DNA of 8,790 bases from Candidatus [Bacteroides] periocalifornicus. Its GTDB lineage: Bacteria > Bacteroidota > Bacteroidia > Bacteroidales > CAJPTX01. A program made the translations under genes and the position numbers. Below, one piece after another: positions 1 through 6,242 of this stretch. A model generated the notes under the pieces. That model saw nothing but the letters and a program-made list of their open reading frames with translations, was not told where the DNA came from and did no database searches. The stretch is taken from positions 1 through 8,790 of the forward strand of contig LIIK01000039.1 in assembly GCA_001421095.1 (NCBI GenBank). The letters run 5' to 3'. The stretch's first letter is position 1; every line of letters begins with the position of its first letter.

Positions 1-57
1 CCAACAGCAAAAGTAATACAAAAATGGTCCTCATGAAACGGGATCGTTGAATTATTC

Positions 58-76
58 CCCCATTCCCGCAATGGGG
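58..76. repeat. Short inverted repeat, 7-bp stem
   Basis: CCCCATT at 58-64 pairs with AATGGGG at 70-76 across a five-base loop. No run of T follows on either strand, so it is not a standard intrinsic terminator. It might end transcription from a gene left of the window, but a stem this short can also arise by chance. Confidence 0.35.
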
Positions 77-147
77 AGGTAAAAAACCTGAATGAATACC
101 GTTACCATAAATCGTCCCTGCGCCCTAAGATCCCGAGATCCACGTAG

Positions 148-171
148 GGGCAGGCCGAAAGTTGCCTGCCC
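148..171. repeat. GC-rich hairpin, 8-bp stem
   Basis: GGGCAGGC (148-155) and GCCTGCCC (164-171) are perfect reverse complements around an eight-base loop, CGAAAGTT. Just upstream, CCTGCGCCCTA (118-128) nearly complements TAGGGGCAGG (145-154) with one bulged base, so two alternative foldings share one arm. The right arm runs into the first unit of the 24-bp tandem repeat. Function unknown. Confidence 0.6.
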
Positions 172-238
172 ATTTTTCTCTCTCCATGCCTACCCTTTTT
201 TCCCTCTCCATGCTCGCCCATTCTCTTCCCCATGCCCG
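169..238. repeat. Degenerate 24-bp tandem repeat, three units
   Basis: Three pyrimidine-rich units lie head to tail at 169-192, 193-216 and 217-238 (24, 24 and 22 bp). Each begins CCC(A/T)TT, continues through a C/T tract and ends in CCATGC plus a short tail. Because 24 is divisible by three, the minus strand reads as an octapeptide repeat of the form MEREKxxG, but the surrounding frame does not look like a protein. It is best read as a minisatellite with strong strand asymmetry. Confidence 0.7.
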
Positions 239-315
239 CCATCTGCCCCCCTGACAGATGGTCTCTGCGCCCGCCGCTGCCATTAATAACCTGCCCTCTC
301 CCTCCCCATCTATAC

Positions 316-333
316 GACGCGGCACGCCGCGTC
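316..333 (+). repeat. Dispersed palindromic element, copy 1
   Basis: GACGCGGC (316-323), AC, GCCGCGTC (326-333) form a perfect 8-bp stem with a two-base centre. The right flank GCTAC matches copies 2 and 3, while the left flank does not resemble the GCAAAA flank of copies 3, 4 and 5, so this copy may be truncated. Four further copies lie at 979, 3177, 8098 and 8763. Confidence 0.8.
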
Positions 334-536
334 GCTACCTCCTTCGAGAGCCCTTAGTTATCTGATTATAAGCTTTTATCTATAAAAGAAAAAGAACTTC
401 CCCAAAAGCGAAACCCCACATTGCGTGCCTCTACCTGCAGCAAAAACGATTGCAGCCCTTCGTGTAGAAAGCGCACCCACGCTCCGCCGCATAGCCCCCA
501 TGCCACCGGCTCGCCCGCACGCATCCAACGGTACGG

Positions 537-833
537 CTAGATCTTGCTCTCCACGCTCTGCACCTTGGCCTGCATCCGCCCCATCGGGCTCTGCTTGATA
601 TCGAAGGTGGCTGTGCAGTAGACCCGGGTGCAATCCTCGGCCAGCGCATCGTAGGAGGCCTGCAGCACGCGCAGCGCCTCGGCCATCGTCTCGGTCTCCA
701 CCACCGTGCTCATCGGCCCAAGCTGGCTCTGGAATCCCAACGCCCGTATGGCTCGCTCCACCCTGGCCACATAGGGCGAGATGCTCGTCCCCTTGTCCGT
801 GGGGAAAATCGCAAAGTTCACCAGTACGCTCAT
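537..833 (-). CDS. MTH1187 (DUF77) family thiamine-binding protein
   Basis: This 98-residue protein matches the DUF77/Thiamine_BP family (MTH1187, YkoF-like) along its whole length. Those are small ferredoxin-like-fold proteins that form oligomers, and some bind thiamine or its precursors in the cytoplasm. Family features seen are the N-terminal strand MSVLVNFAIFPTD, the GTSISPYVARVERAI helix, the LGPMSTVVETE strand and turn (about residues 39-49) and a final helix ending in VQSVESKI. The length is normal. There is no signal peptide or membrane segment. The ATG at 833 gives the conserved start; the upstream GATAGAGAG is at best a weak ribosome site. The gene stands alone, 309 bp downstream of the Ig-like lipoprotein gene on the same strand, with its own candidate promoter. 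No thiamine gene or riboswitch is in view, so the ligand is assumed from the family only. Confidence 0.9.
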   Translation of the reverse strand: MSVLVNFAIFPTDKGTSISPYVARVERAIRALGFQSQLGPMSTVVETETMAEALRVLQASYDALAEDCTRVYCTATFDIKQSPMGRMQAKVQSVESKI

Positions 834-871
834 GGCTCTCTATCGGTTTTATTCGCTCTCCTGCTAATTCT

Positions 872-879
872 CAAAACTA
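872..879 (-). promoter_or_regulatory. Candidate -7 box for the DUF77 gene
   Basis: Read on the minus strand, TAGTTTTG fits the Bacteroidota -7 consensus TAnnTTTG and lies 38 bases before the ATG at 833. This implies a leader of roughly 30 bases. No TTTG lies 19-21 bases upstream, so the -33 half is not supported. Confidence 0.4.
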
Positions 880-909
880 CAGCCCAATCCCCCGTCCTAC
901 ACGCCCCAA

Positions 910-985
910 CCGCGATGCGGAAGGGTCAAATCGCGACGCGGATTGGATTAATACCTCAACGCGGATTGGTTAAACCGCGACGCGG
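910..985 (+). repeat. Degenerate 21-23 bp tandem repeats
   Basis: Four related units end in GCGG at 920, 941, 964 and 985, so the spacing is 21, 23 and 21 bp. Their cores are CCGCGATGCGG, TCGCGACGCGG, CTCAACGCGG and CCGCGACGCGG. Units two and three continue with GATTGG and a TTAA motif. The last core is also the left arm of dispersed palindrome copy 2, which suggests the array grew by duplication of half of that element. Confidence 0.65.
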
Positions 986-1007
986 CACGCCACGTCGCTA
1001 CTAAGAC
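979..1007 (+). repeat. Dispersed palindromic element, copy 2
   Basis: GACGCGGC (979-986), AC, GCCACGTC (989-996) form the same stem as copies 1 and 3 with one mismatch. The right flank GCTACTAAGAC (997-1007) is identical to that of copy 3 (3195-3205), which shows the repeat unit extends beyond the hairpin. Confidence 0.8.
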
Positions 1008-1142
1008 CGCGAAAACGGCCCGTTCTCCATTCTCATTCCTATCTCAATCCTATATAAACATACGGCGGGTGGATACCCATCCAATCAGTCCCTTGCGCTC
1101 GCCCCCAATTCCTCTCCCCGATAGTAAAACGCTGCACACCCC

Positions 1143-3074
1143 CTATTCCGTCTGTTGGGCGAAGTCTATTGTGAAATCGTACTCCCAATTCGCCCGTACC
1201 TTCACTGCGCTCTGCCCCTTCTCATCGCGGAAGTAGCGCACCTCCTCGGGCTGGCGATGCTCGAAGTAATCGCCCGTATCCCAGCGCCCATTGCCATTGG
1301 CATCGTGCACCAGCCTGACACCGTAAGAGCCTGGGTCCACGTAGTCTATCACCACGGGGCTAGCATCCCCATCCAGCGCGCCCTGCCGCTTGAGCTCCCG
1401 TTTCGCATCTGGGGTTACCAGCTGCACCAGGCAACCCGCAGGCGCATTCGCCAGGCGCACCCGCACTATGCTATAGCTACTCGGGCGGGCGGGCTGCACC
1501 TCGAGGCTGACGGTATCGTTCGTCCGTCCCCAAATATCGGTAAAAGCCCCTGGCAGCAGGTAGATCCTATAGCGCTTCTCAGCCTGCCAAAGCGCAGCGA
1601 TGTCTAGCCTGCGAGGGCGCACGGTATAGCGGAATAGCGAGAATGGGGTATCGGTAGAATCTGGCAGCTGCAGCAGACGGATCTTGGTGCTATCGAGCGC
1701 TGCGTATTCATCGGTTTCCACCGCTACGGTGTCGGTGGGGAATGCCACCGAGGGGTTCCTCATGGCCATCCGCACCCCAAGCGCACGATCAATCGATCCC
1801 CCGCCAGCTCGTCCCCCCTCTCGCTGCTGTTGCTTTCCTGCCTTTTTGCCAGCATCCTCGCCCTTTCGCTCGGGCTCTGGCTTCACCCTATGCACCATCC
1901 ACAGCGTGTCGACCCGGGGGGTTAAGTGCCGCGTCGAATCGCTCACCATGTAGGAAAAGCGCACCCGGAGTGAATCCGTTTTGGCCAACACGGTGTCCAG
2001 CAGCCAATAGTTCACCGTATCGCCCCTTAGCTCCAGCACTTGGCCTGTCTCCGCACGCCCCACCATGGAGAGCCCAAAGAGCGTGTCGACCCGCTGGGAA
2101 AAGATGAACGACAGGAGATTTGGCCTAGTACGCACGCCCCGCAGGAATTTCTGGTTCGGCCAACGCTGCGCAAACACCATGAGCCGTGTGCCGCTGGCGT
2201 GCACCGCCGAGGTGAGCGAATCGCGCAGCCTATCGGCTAACGGCTGCACCGAGTCTGCCACCTCCGCGCCTCCAGTTTCCTTGGTGGACTCCGCCGGGCT
2301 ATGCCCATCCTTTGCGAATGCCCGAACAGAATCGCGCGCCACCAGCAGGCGTGCCAACCGCTCCTCTATCGCGGGCTTCCCCTGGGCGCGCACCACGCTG
2401 TCTGCAAAGGCTATAGGCTCAGAGGGATCATCCCAAATGAGCGTGGCGTTCTTCTCCACCAGGGCGAATACCTTGAACGGCCCTGCTGGGAGGTTGGTGA
2501 AGTGGAACTCCCCCTTGGCATCGGTGCGGGCCACAAAGTCCGGACGCACATGCAGCGGTAGCGAATCGGCATCCTGGCGGTAGAGGAGCACCATAGCCCC
2601 CTCCACCGGGCTATGCAGCAGGGCATCGTGGGCCACGCCCCATAGCTCTAGGGAATCGAGCCGGGCGCCCGTGCCAAAAACGTACTCGTACCGCCCCAGC
2701 GGATTCCCCTCGGTGAGGTCGGCTATCGACTGCCCAAAGCGGACGGTGTAGGTAGCGTCTGCCGGGAGCGTGTCGGTAAAGCGCACCTCCAGCGACTTCC
2801 CCTTCAGCATCGGCTGCACGGGATACCGTAGCGGTGGCGATACCACTATCTGCTTGCTGGCATCCACCAGCTTCACGTACTCGTCAAAATAGATCCGGAA
2901 CCGCTGCCCCCTGAACCCAGTGCTCCCGTTCTCAGGCACAGCGCGCACCACCCGGGGAGGCTGCACGTCTTTCTCGCCGCCCACCGGCGCTACCACCCGT
3001 GCGCAGGCCCCCAGCAGCAAGCCAGCCAGCAGCGCCCAGAACAGCCGCCGCAAAATCGATAGCAATCCTTCCAT
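1143..3074 (-). CDS. Ig-like domain (Big_5/SbsA-type) lipoprotein
   Basis: The 643-residue product opens with a lipoprotein signal: basic RR at 9-10, a hydrophobic run at 11-22, and lipobox LGAC with the lipidated Cys at 24, so it should be membrane anchored outside the cytoplasm. Residues about 30-135 look like the SbsA/Big_5 Ig-like domain found at the N-terminus of large Bacteroidota lipoproteins (GGEKDVQPP, then FDEYVKL at 63-69 and VVSPPL at 77-82). Residues about 140-205 resemble a carboxypeptidase-regulatory or Cna-B-like beta sandwich (PVEGAMVLLYR, DAKGEFHFTNLPAG). A charged Lys/Glu/Gly/Gln linker covers about 398-428. The C-terminus carries DANGNGRWDTGDY at 591-603, a possible calcium-binding loop. 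The start is well fixed: a TAA stop directly precedes the ATG in frame, and the signal peptide begins there. It is transcribed away from the GT5-like gene. The molecular role of the family is unknown; a cell-envelope role is inferred. Confidence 0.88.
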   Translation of the reverse strand: MEGLLSILRRLFWALLAGLLLGACARVVAPVGGEKDVQPPRVVRAVPENGSTGFRGQRFRIYFDEYVKLVDASKQIVVSPPLRYPVQPMLKGKSLEVRFTDTLPADATYTVRFGQSIADLTEGNPLGRYEYVFGTGARLDSLELWGVAHDALLHSPVEGAMVLLYRQDADSLPLHVRPDFVARTDAKGEFHFTNLPAGPFKVFALVEKNATLIWDDPSEPIAFADSVVRAQGKPAIEERLARLLVARDSVRAFAKDGHSPAESTKETGGAEVADSVQPLADRLRDSLTSAVHASGTRLMVFAQRWPNQKFLRGVRTRPNLLSFIFSQRVDTLFGLSMVGRAETGQVLELRGDTVNYWLLDTVLAKTDSLRVRFSYMVSDSTRHLTPRVDTLWMVHRVKPEPERKGEDAGKKAGKQQQREGGRAGGGSIDRALGVRMAMRNPSVAFPTDTVAVETDEYAALDSTKIRLLQLPDSTDTPFSLFRYTVRPRRLDIAALWQAEKRYRIYLLPGAFTDIWGRTNDTVSLEVQPARPSSYSIVRVRLANAPAGCLVQLVTPDAKRELKRQGALDGDASPVVIDYVDPGSYGVRLVHDANGNGRWDTGDYFEHRQPEEVRYFRDEKGQSAVKVRANWEYDFTIDFAQQTE

Positions 3075-3083
3075 TTACAGGGG

Positions 3084-3091
3084 CAAATGTA
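3084..3091 (-). promoter_or_regulatory. Candidate -7 box for the Ig-like lipoprotein gene
   Basis: Read on the minus strand, TACATTTG fits TAnnTTTG exactly and ends only nine bases before the ATG at 3074. A start site four to seven bases downstream would leave a leader of a few bases, so translation may be nearly leaderless. No good -33 TTTG lies 19-21 bases upstream. Confidence 0.45.
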
Positions 3092-3153
3092 CATTAAATT
3101 CCGCGAATGGTACCCCTAGAACCCGTTTTTTATCCGCGCCCCCGCCCAATAAA

Positions 3154-3205
3154 GACCTCGCAAAAATCACATGAACGACGCGGCACGCCGCGTCGCTACT
3201 AAGAC
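3154..3205 (+). repeat. Dispersed palindromic element, copy 3 (fullest copy)
   Basis: GACGCGGC (3177-3184), AC, GCCGCGTC (3187-3194) form a perfect 8-bp stem. The left flank contains GCAAAAATCAC (3160-3170), identical to the left flank of copy 5. The right flank GCTACTAAGAC (3195-3205) is identical to that of copy 2. It therefore joins both conserved flanks and defines a unit of about 50 bases. Confidence 0.85.
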
Positions 3206-3351
3206 CCCAATACCTCTGAAAAGCTCCAGTAAATGATGCGGTGCAATGCGCCGGTTACCTGGGCAGCGCAGGGGGCGTGGGATTGTGCCAGCCTCGCGCC
3301 GACGCCTTTTCGCGAACTATTCTGCCAGCTACCTCGCACCCACCATCCCTA

Positions 3352-3456
3352 CACCTTCGCCGTACCATCGCCGTACCTGGGCCGCTTCATGTTCGGATTT
3401 CGCCACGAAATCCGAGGATGCACTAGAGGAGGTACGGCGAAGGTACGGCGTTGGTA
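3352..3456. repeat. 105-bp dyad-symmetric element of 11-bp repeats
   Basis: The left arm (3352-3377) and right arm (3431-3456) are reverse complements at 23 of 26 positions. Each arm is made of 11-bp units: CGCCGTACC starts at 3358 and 3369 on the left, and GGTACGG starts at 3431, 3442 and 3453 on the right. Between them lies a perfect hairpin, CGGATTTCG (3394-3402), CCA, CGAAATCCG (3406-3414). Arms and hairpin share the same centre, base 3404. Spacing of one helical turn would put the repeats on one face of the DNA, as at multi-site protein-binding regions. It lies about 200 bases upstream of the GT5-like start. Function unknown. Confidence 0.8.
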
Positions 3457-3550
3457 CGGAGTTGACCCCAAGATACCCCCTTCACCGTCGCGGAAATGCT
3501 GAAAGCGCCTACGGCGCTGCGCACCCGCCCGGGCCAGCCCTCACGGGCAA

Positions 3551-3582
3551 TTTGGCATTGGGGGGATTTTTCCTTACCTTTG
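3551..3582 (+). promoter_or_regulatory. Promoter of the GT5-like gene (-33/-7 type)
   Basis: TTTG at 3551-3554, a 20-base spacer and TACCTTTG at 3575-3582 match the Bacteroidota primary sigma promoter. Transcription should begin near 3587-3589, giving a leader of about 70 bases before the ATG at 3657. Confidence 0.75.
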
Positions 3583-3642
3583 CCGCGACGTATTTCGAGG
3601 GTTAAGGACAGCGGCGCAAGGGGCGAACGGGGTGCGTGCGTA

Positions 3643-3650
3643 CGGGAGGA
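3643..3650 (+). promoter_or_regulatory. Strong ribosome binding site deciding the GT5-like start
   Basis: ACGGGAGGAACGCC immediately precedes the ATG at 3657, and its GGGAGGA core sits at normal spacing. It argues against the in-frame GTG at 3636, which would place this motif inside the gene. It is the clearest Shine-Dalgarno sequence in the window. Confidence 0.75.
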
Positions 3651-3656
3651 ACGCCA

Positions 3657-4451
3657 ATGGATGATATCAAGGTTCTCTTTGTAAACCAAGAGATTGAGCC
3701 CTATGTAGTAGGAACGCAGATGGCCTCGGCCGGGCTGAAATTGCCACAGCAGGCTATGGCGCTGGGCTATGATGTGCGGACCTTCATGCCGAAATTCGGG
3801 GTGATCAACGAGCGGCGCAACCAGCTCCACGAGGTGATACGCCTCTCTGGGCTGAACCTCGTGATCGCGGGGGCAGACCACCCGCTCATCATCAAGGTGG
3901 CATCCCTGCAGTCGATCCGGCTACAGGTTTACTTCATTGATAATGAGGATTATTTCCTGCGCCGCGGAATATTCCACGACGAGCTGGGGTTGCCCTACTC
4001 TGACAATGACGAGCGGGGCTTCTTCTTTGCCAAGGGGGTGCTGGAGACGGTGAAAAAGCTGCGCTGGATACCCGATATAATCCACTGCAACGGCTGGTTC
4101 ACCTCCTTCATCCCGCCGCTGGTGCGCACGCTCTACGGGGGCGAATCGCTCTTTGGTGGGGTGAAAATCCTCTACACCCTCTACGACGATACGCCCGATG
4201 AGCCCATAGGGGCCAACCCGTACAACACCCTGGGCGCGCTGAAGATAACGCCCGAGGAGCGCGAGGGCATGCGCGATGCCGACCACGCCGCCCTCTGCCG
4301 GCTGGCCATACGCTACTCCGACGCGGTGGGCAAAGGCGAGATCGGCCTAGACCCCGGGCTGATAGCCTACGCGCAGGGGCTGGAGCGCCCCCTCTACGAT
4401 CTCCACTCCGAGGAGCAGGTGCAGGCGGCCTACCAGAGCCTGATGGGGTAA
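3657..4451 (+). CDS. Glycogen/starch synthase-like protein, N-terminal GT5 domain only
   Basis: This 264-residue protein matches the N-terminal domain of GT5 glycogen/starch synthases and no more. GT5 landmarks in order are KVLFVNQEIEPY (5-16), YDVRTFMPKFG (38-48), VYFIDNEDYF (91-100), DNDERGFFFAKGVLE (116-130) and DIIHCNGW (140-147). Two things are missing. The ADP-glucose motif KTGGL, expected after EIEPY, reads VGTQM at 18-22. The whole C-terminal half of the GT-B fold is absent, whereas true GlgA is about 480 residues. Catalysis as a glycogen synthase is therefore unlikely. Similar short proteins are, as I recall, widespread in Bacteroidales and usually named glycogen synthase by similarity, so this is probably a normal family member and not a broken gene. 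It has its own promoter and strong ribosome site. Real function unknown; cytoplasmic, with no signal peptide. Confidence 0.88.
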   Translation: MDDIKVLFVNQEIEPYVVGTQMASAGLKLPQQAMALGYDVRTFMPKFGVINERRNQLHEVIRLSGLNLVIAGADHPLIIKVASLQSIRLQVYFIDNEDYFLRRGIFHDELGLPYSDNDERGFFFAKGVLETVKKLRWIPDIIHCNGWFTSFIPPLVRTLYGGESLFGGVKILYTLYDDTPDEPIGANPYNTLGALKITPEEREGMRDADHAALCRLAIRYSDAVGKGEIGLDPGLIAYAQGLERPLYDLHSEEQVQAAYQSLMG

Positions 4452-4530
4452 TAGGAGGGGCTGTGCACGATTTCACCAATCCCATTTTACATACTTAACG
4501 TGGGCGCTATCTCGATTCTTAAAAATATTT

Positions 4531-4550
4531 CATTGTGTACTTCCACAATG
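4531..4550. promoter_or_regulatory. Operator-like dyad upstream of the DUF4270 gene
   Basis: CATTGTG (4531-4537) and CACAATG (4544-4550) are perfect inverted repeats six bases apart, in an AT-rich patch that contrasts with the GC-rich genes on both sides. Size and position, about 110 bases before the ORF, suit a binding site for a dimeric regulator. It could also be a weak transcript hairpin. No TAnnTTTG box was found in this gap. Confidence 0.3.
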
Positions 4551-4658
4551 CAGAAGATTTTCACTTGCGAGCAAAGACGGGATTCTGAAATTCACTTCTA
4601 CGCTGCATTCCTGATTCTCTGCTCTTCTAACAAAGAAAAATGATTTATACCCGATACA

Positions 4659-5942
4659 ATGAATCTTTTCGGAAACACCATGCGGAGCATCCACATTTTC
4701 CTTACCCTTACCCTGGCAGGCCTTGCGCTCACGCTGGCCAGCTGCGACCGAGAGCGGCAGGAGTTCGGGAATGAGTTCGCCGAGGAATCGGGGAAACTCC
4801 ACCTACGGCAAGCCATCTCGCGGGAGATGATCGCCTTCACCGACACCGTGCTCGTCCCCCCCACCAAGAACTTCAGCAAGGCCACGCTGGGGGAGCTGCA
4901 CGACGCCACCTTCGGCACCACCTCGGGGGTATTCGCACAGACGCTGCAGCCCGCCTCTTACGATTCCATCGTGTTCAACGACCAATCCCACGTAGACAGC
5001 GCCTTCTTCAGCTTCCGCATCTCCCGTGGGCTGGGGAACTCGCCCCTCCGTGTAAGGGTATCGCAGCTCCCCCGACGGCTAAGCACGGGCGATGGCGACG
5101 TAGCCGATTCGCTGTACGCCGGGGGGCGCATCATAGCCGAGGGCACGGTGGCCGCAGGGGAGCAGCTGGTGAAGCTGCCGCTGGCTGCCGACTGGGTGCG
5201 CGCATTCCTCACCGGGGCGGTGGGCCGCACCCAAAAGCCCGCCAGCTGGACTGACTACTTCTACGGCGTGCGGGTAGAGGCTGTGCGCGTGAATGCCTCC
5301 GATGCGGGGCGGCTCGCCGTGTTCACCGCGGGGGTGCCGGGGAATGGCCTCCACCTCTACTGGCACAACGACCAGAAGGCCGGGGTGCTGGAGGTGCTGT
5401 CTAAAGACAAGAATGCTGGGTACGCCGCGCTGAACCGCGATTTCAGGGGGAGCCGCATGGGCCAACTCCTCACCGAGGATTCTGCCCAGCAAAACCGCAC
5501 GGGCAAAGCCTACATCACCAGCGGTGGCGGCGCGCGGCTCGTTATCGACTTCAGCCCCCTAGTGGCGCAGTGGAAAGACTCTATGCCCCTGTCGCTCAAC
5601 CGGGCTGAGCTACGCATCCCCCTCGCCGCCGACAATGCCGCCTACGGCGACACGCTAATATCGCAGCTCCACGCATGGACAAAGAACGGCACCACCTATA
5701 CTCGCACCGAGGAGGAGCGCAAGAGCGAAGCCATATACGACGGGAAGTATAACCGTAACCGCGGCTACTTCTCCCTGAACCTCACCACCACCATGCAGGC
5801 TGTGCTCATGGGGATGATCCCGGAGAACAAACTCTACCTATTCCCCGATAACAATAGCAACGGCATTGGGCGCTCGGTGCTAGCAACCCCGCTAGCCAGC
5901 GGCCAGCCCATGGAGCTAGTACTCACCTACACAAAACTGTAA
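4659..5942 (+). CDS. DUF4270 family lipoprotein
   Basis: The product has 427 residues, or 420 if translation starts at the in-frame ATG at 4680. The second Met gives a compact lipoprotein signal, MRSIHIFLTLTLAGLALTLASC, with lipobox LASC; the first adds seven residues. GGAAA precedes the second ATG, so it is a real alternative. The mature part begins CDRERQEFGNEF. It fits the Bacteroidota family DUF4270: a TDTV(L/V)PP-type segment early on, mention of a substrate-free beta-rich middle with regular DSxxxFxxR strands, and a C-terminal AWTKNGTTYTRTEE and NLTTTMQAVL region. Length is usual for the family. No enzyme motif is visible and the family has no established function; envelope or surface location is inferred from the signal. 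It follows the GT5-like gene by 207 bases and precedes glmS by 300 bases on the same strand. Confidence 0.85.
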   Translation: MNLFGNTMRSIHIFLTLTLAGLALTLASCDRERQEFGNEFAEESGKLHLRQAISREMIAFTDTVLVPPTKNFSKATLGELHDATFGTTSGVFAQTLQPASYDSIVFNDQSHVDSAFFSFRISRGLGNSPLRVRVSQLPRRLSTGDGDVADSLYAGGRIIAEGTVAAGEQLVKLPLAADWVRAFLTGAVGRTQKPASWTDYFYGVRVEAVRVNASDAGRLAVFTAGVPGNGLHLYWHNDQKAGVLEVLSKDKNAGYAALNRDFRGSRMGQLLTEDSAQQNRTGKAYITSGGGARLVIDFSPLVAQWKDSMPLSLNRAELRIPLAADNAAYGDTLISQLHAWTKNGTTYTRTEEERKSEAIYDGKYNRNRGYFSLNLTTTMQAVLMGMIPENKLYLFPDNNSNGIGRSVLATPLASGQPMELVLTYTKL

Positions 5943-6242
5943 TCGGCATGGTGATGCGGCAAAAGCCCCAGGCGCAACGCTGCATCGCCACCACCCCCTA
6001 CCAGATCGAGCGCGTATCGTTTCAGGATTCTCAGCATGGGGTAGCCCCCCGCCCGCTCATGGCTAGGCAGATAGCGACTGAAGAACCGCTTTCTAGAGGC
6101 GGGCGGGCTGCCCTCTTCGCACGGTAGGTGGTGCACAACCTCCTCCCCGAAACAGGAGAGACGCCCCCCATGCGAACAGGGGGAAACAGCGAGCTGGAAC
6201 GGAGAATGCCCAGCAAAAGATGAACCATAACACCATCATTCC
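5943..6242. other. glmS leader region, no gene found
   Basis: This 300-base gap upstream of glmS shows no coding frame and no good TAnnTTTG promoter; the nearest look-alike is TATCGTTTC around 6016. A 9-bp perfect inverted repeat, CCCGCCCGC (6048-6056) and GCGGGCGGG (6099-6107), brackets 42 bases and could form a long stem-loop, but such GC-only arms may be chance. CTCC-CCGAAACA-GGAG near 6143 is a minor hairpin. I could not recognise the conserved core of a glmS ribozyme. Confidence 0.5.

Larger units (their letters stand above)
1..536. other. Non-coding stretch with repeats, no gene found
   Basis: No reading frame here resembles a protein. The short open frames have low-complexity translations that follow the pyrimidine-rich repeats. 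The stretch holds a small inverted repeat (58-76), a GC hairpin (148-171), a 24-bp tandem repeat (169-238), dispersed palindrome copy 1 (316-333) and an AT-rich patch around 350-392 that includes the near-palindrome CTTTTATCTATAAAAG at 373-388. It lies downstream of the minus-strand DUF77 gene, so part of it may be that gene's 3' untranslated region. I see no convincing terminator for that gene. Confidence 0.6.
834..1142. other. Intergenic spacer with GC repeats
   Basis: This 309-base gap separates two minus-strand genes and has no open frame that looks coding. It contains the candidate DUF77 promoter (872-879), degenerate 21-23 bp repeats (910-985) that merge into dispersed palindrome copy 2 (979-996), and an unremarkable remainder. 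There is no clear intrinsic terminator for the Ig-like gene that ends at 1143. Confidence 0.6.
3075..3656. other. Divergent intergenic region, 582 bases
   Basis: This gap lies between the minus-strand Ig-like gene and the plus-strand GT5-like gene and must carry both promoters. In order it holds the candidate -7 box of the Ig-like gene (3084-3091), dispersed palindrome copy 3 with full flanks (3154-3205), the 105-bp dyad-symmetric repeat (3352-3456), a short hairpin AGCGCC-TAC-GGCGCT near 3503-3517, and the GT5-like gene promoter (3551-3582) and ribosome site. Open frames through it have no recognisable product. Confidence 0.65.

Noticed and set aside
125..325. Minus-strand frame with MEREK repeats
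   Set aside because: The repeated peptide follows from the 24-bp tandem repeat, the remainder is low complexity, and no start context or homology is visible.
910..985. Small CRISPR array
   Set aside because: The units are degenerate and directly adjacent, with no unique spacers of constant length and no cas gene.
2065..2583. 172-residue plus-strand frame inside the Ig-like gene
   Set aside because: It lies entirely opposite a well-supported lipoprotein gene, and such frames are common in GC-rich DNA.
3423..3881. 152-residue minus-strand frame over the start of the GT5-like gene
   Set aside because: It is a shadow of the real plus-strand gene and extends across that gene's promoter; the translation has no recognisable domain.
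5943..6242. glmS ribozyme or riboswitch in the leader
   Set aside because: No conserved ribozyme core was recognised, and the known glmS ribozyme is mainly from Gram-positive bacteria. Only a weak GC inverted repeat was found.
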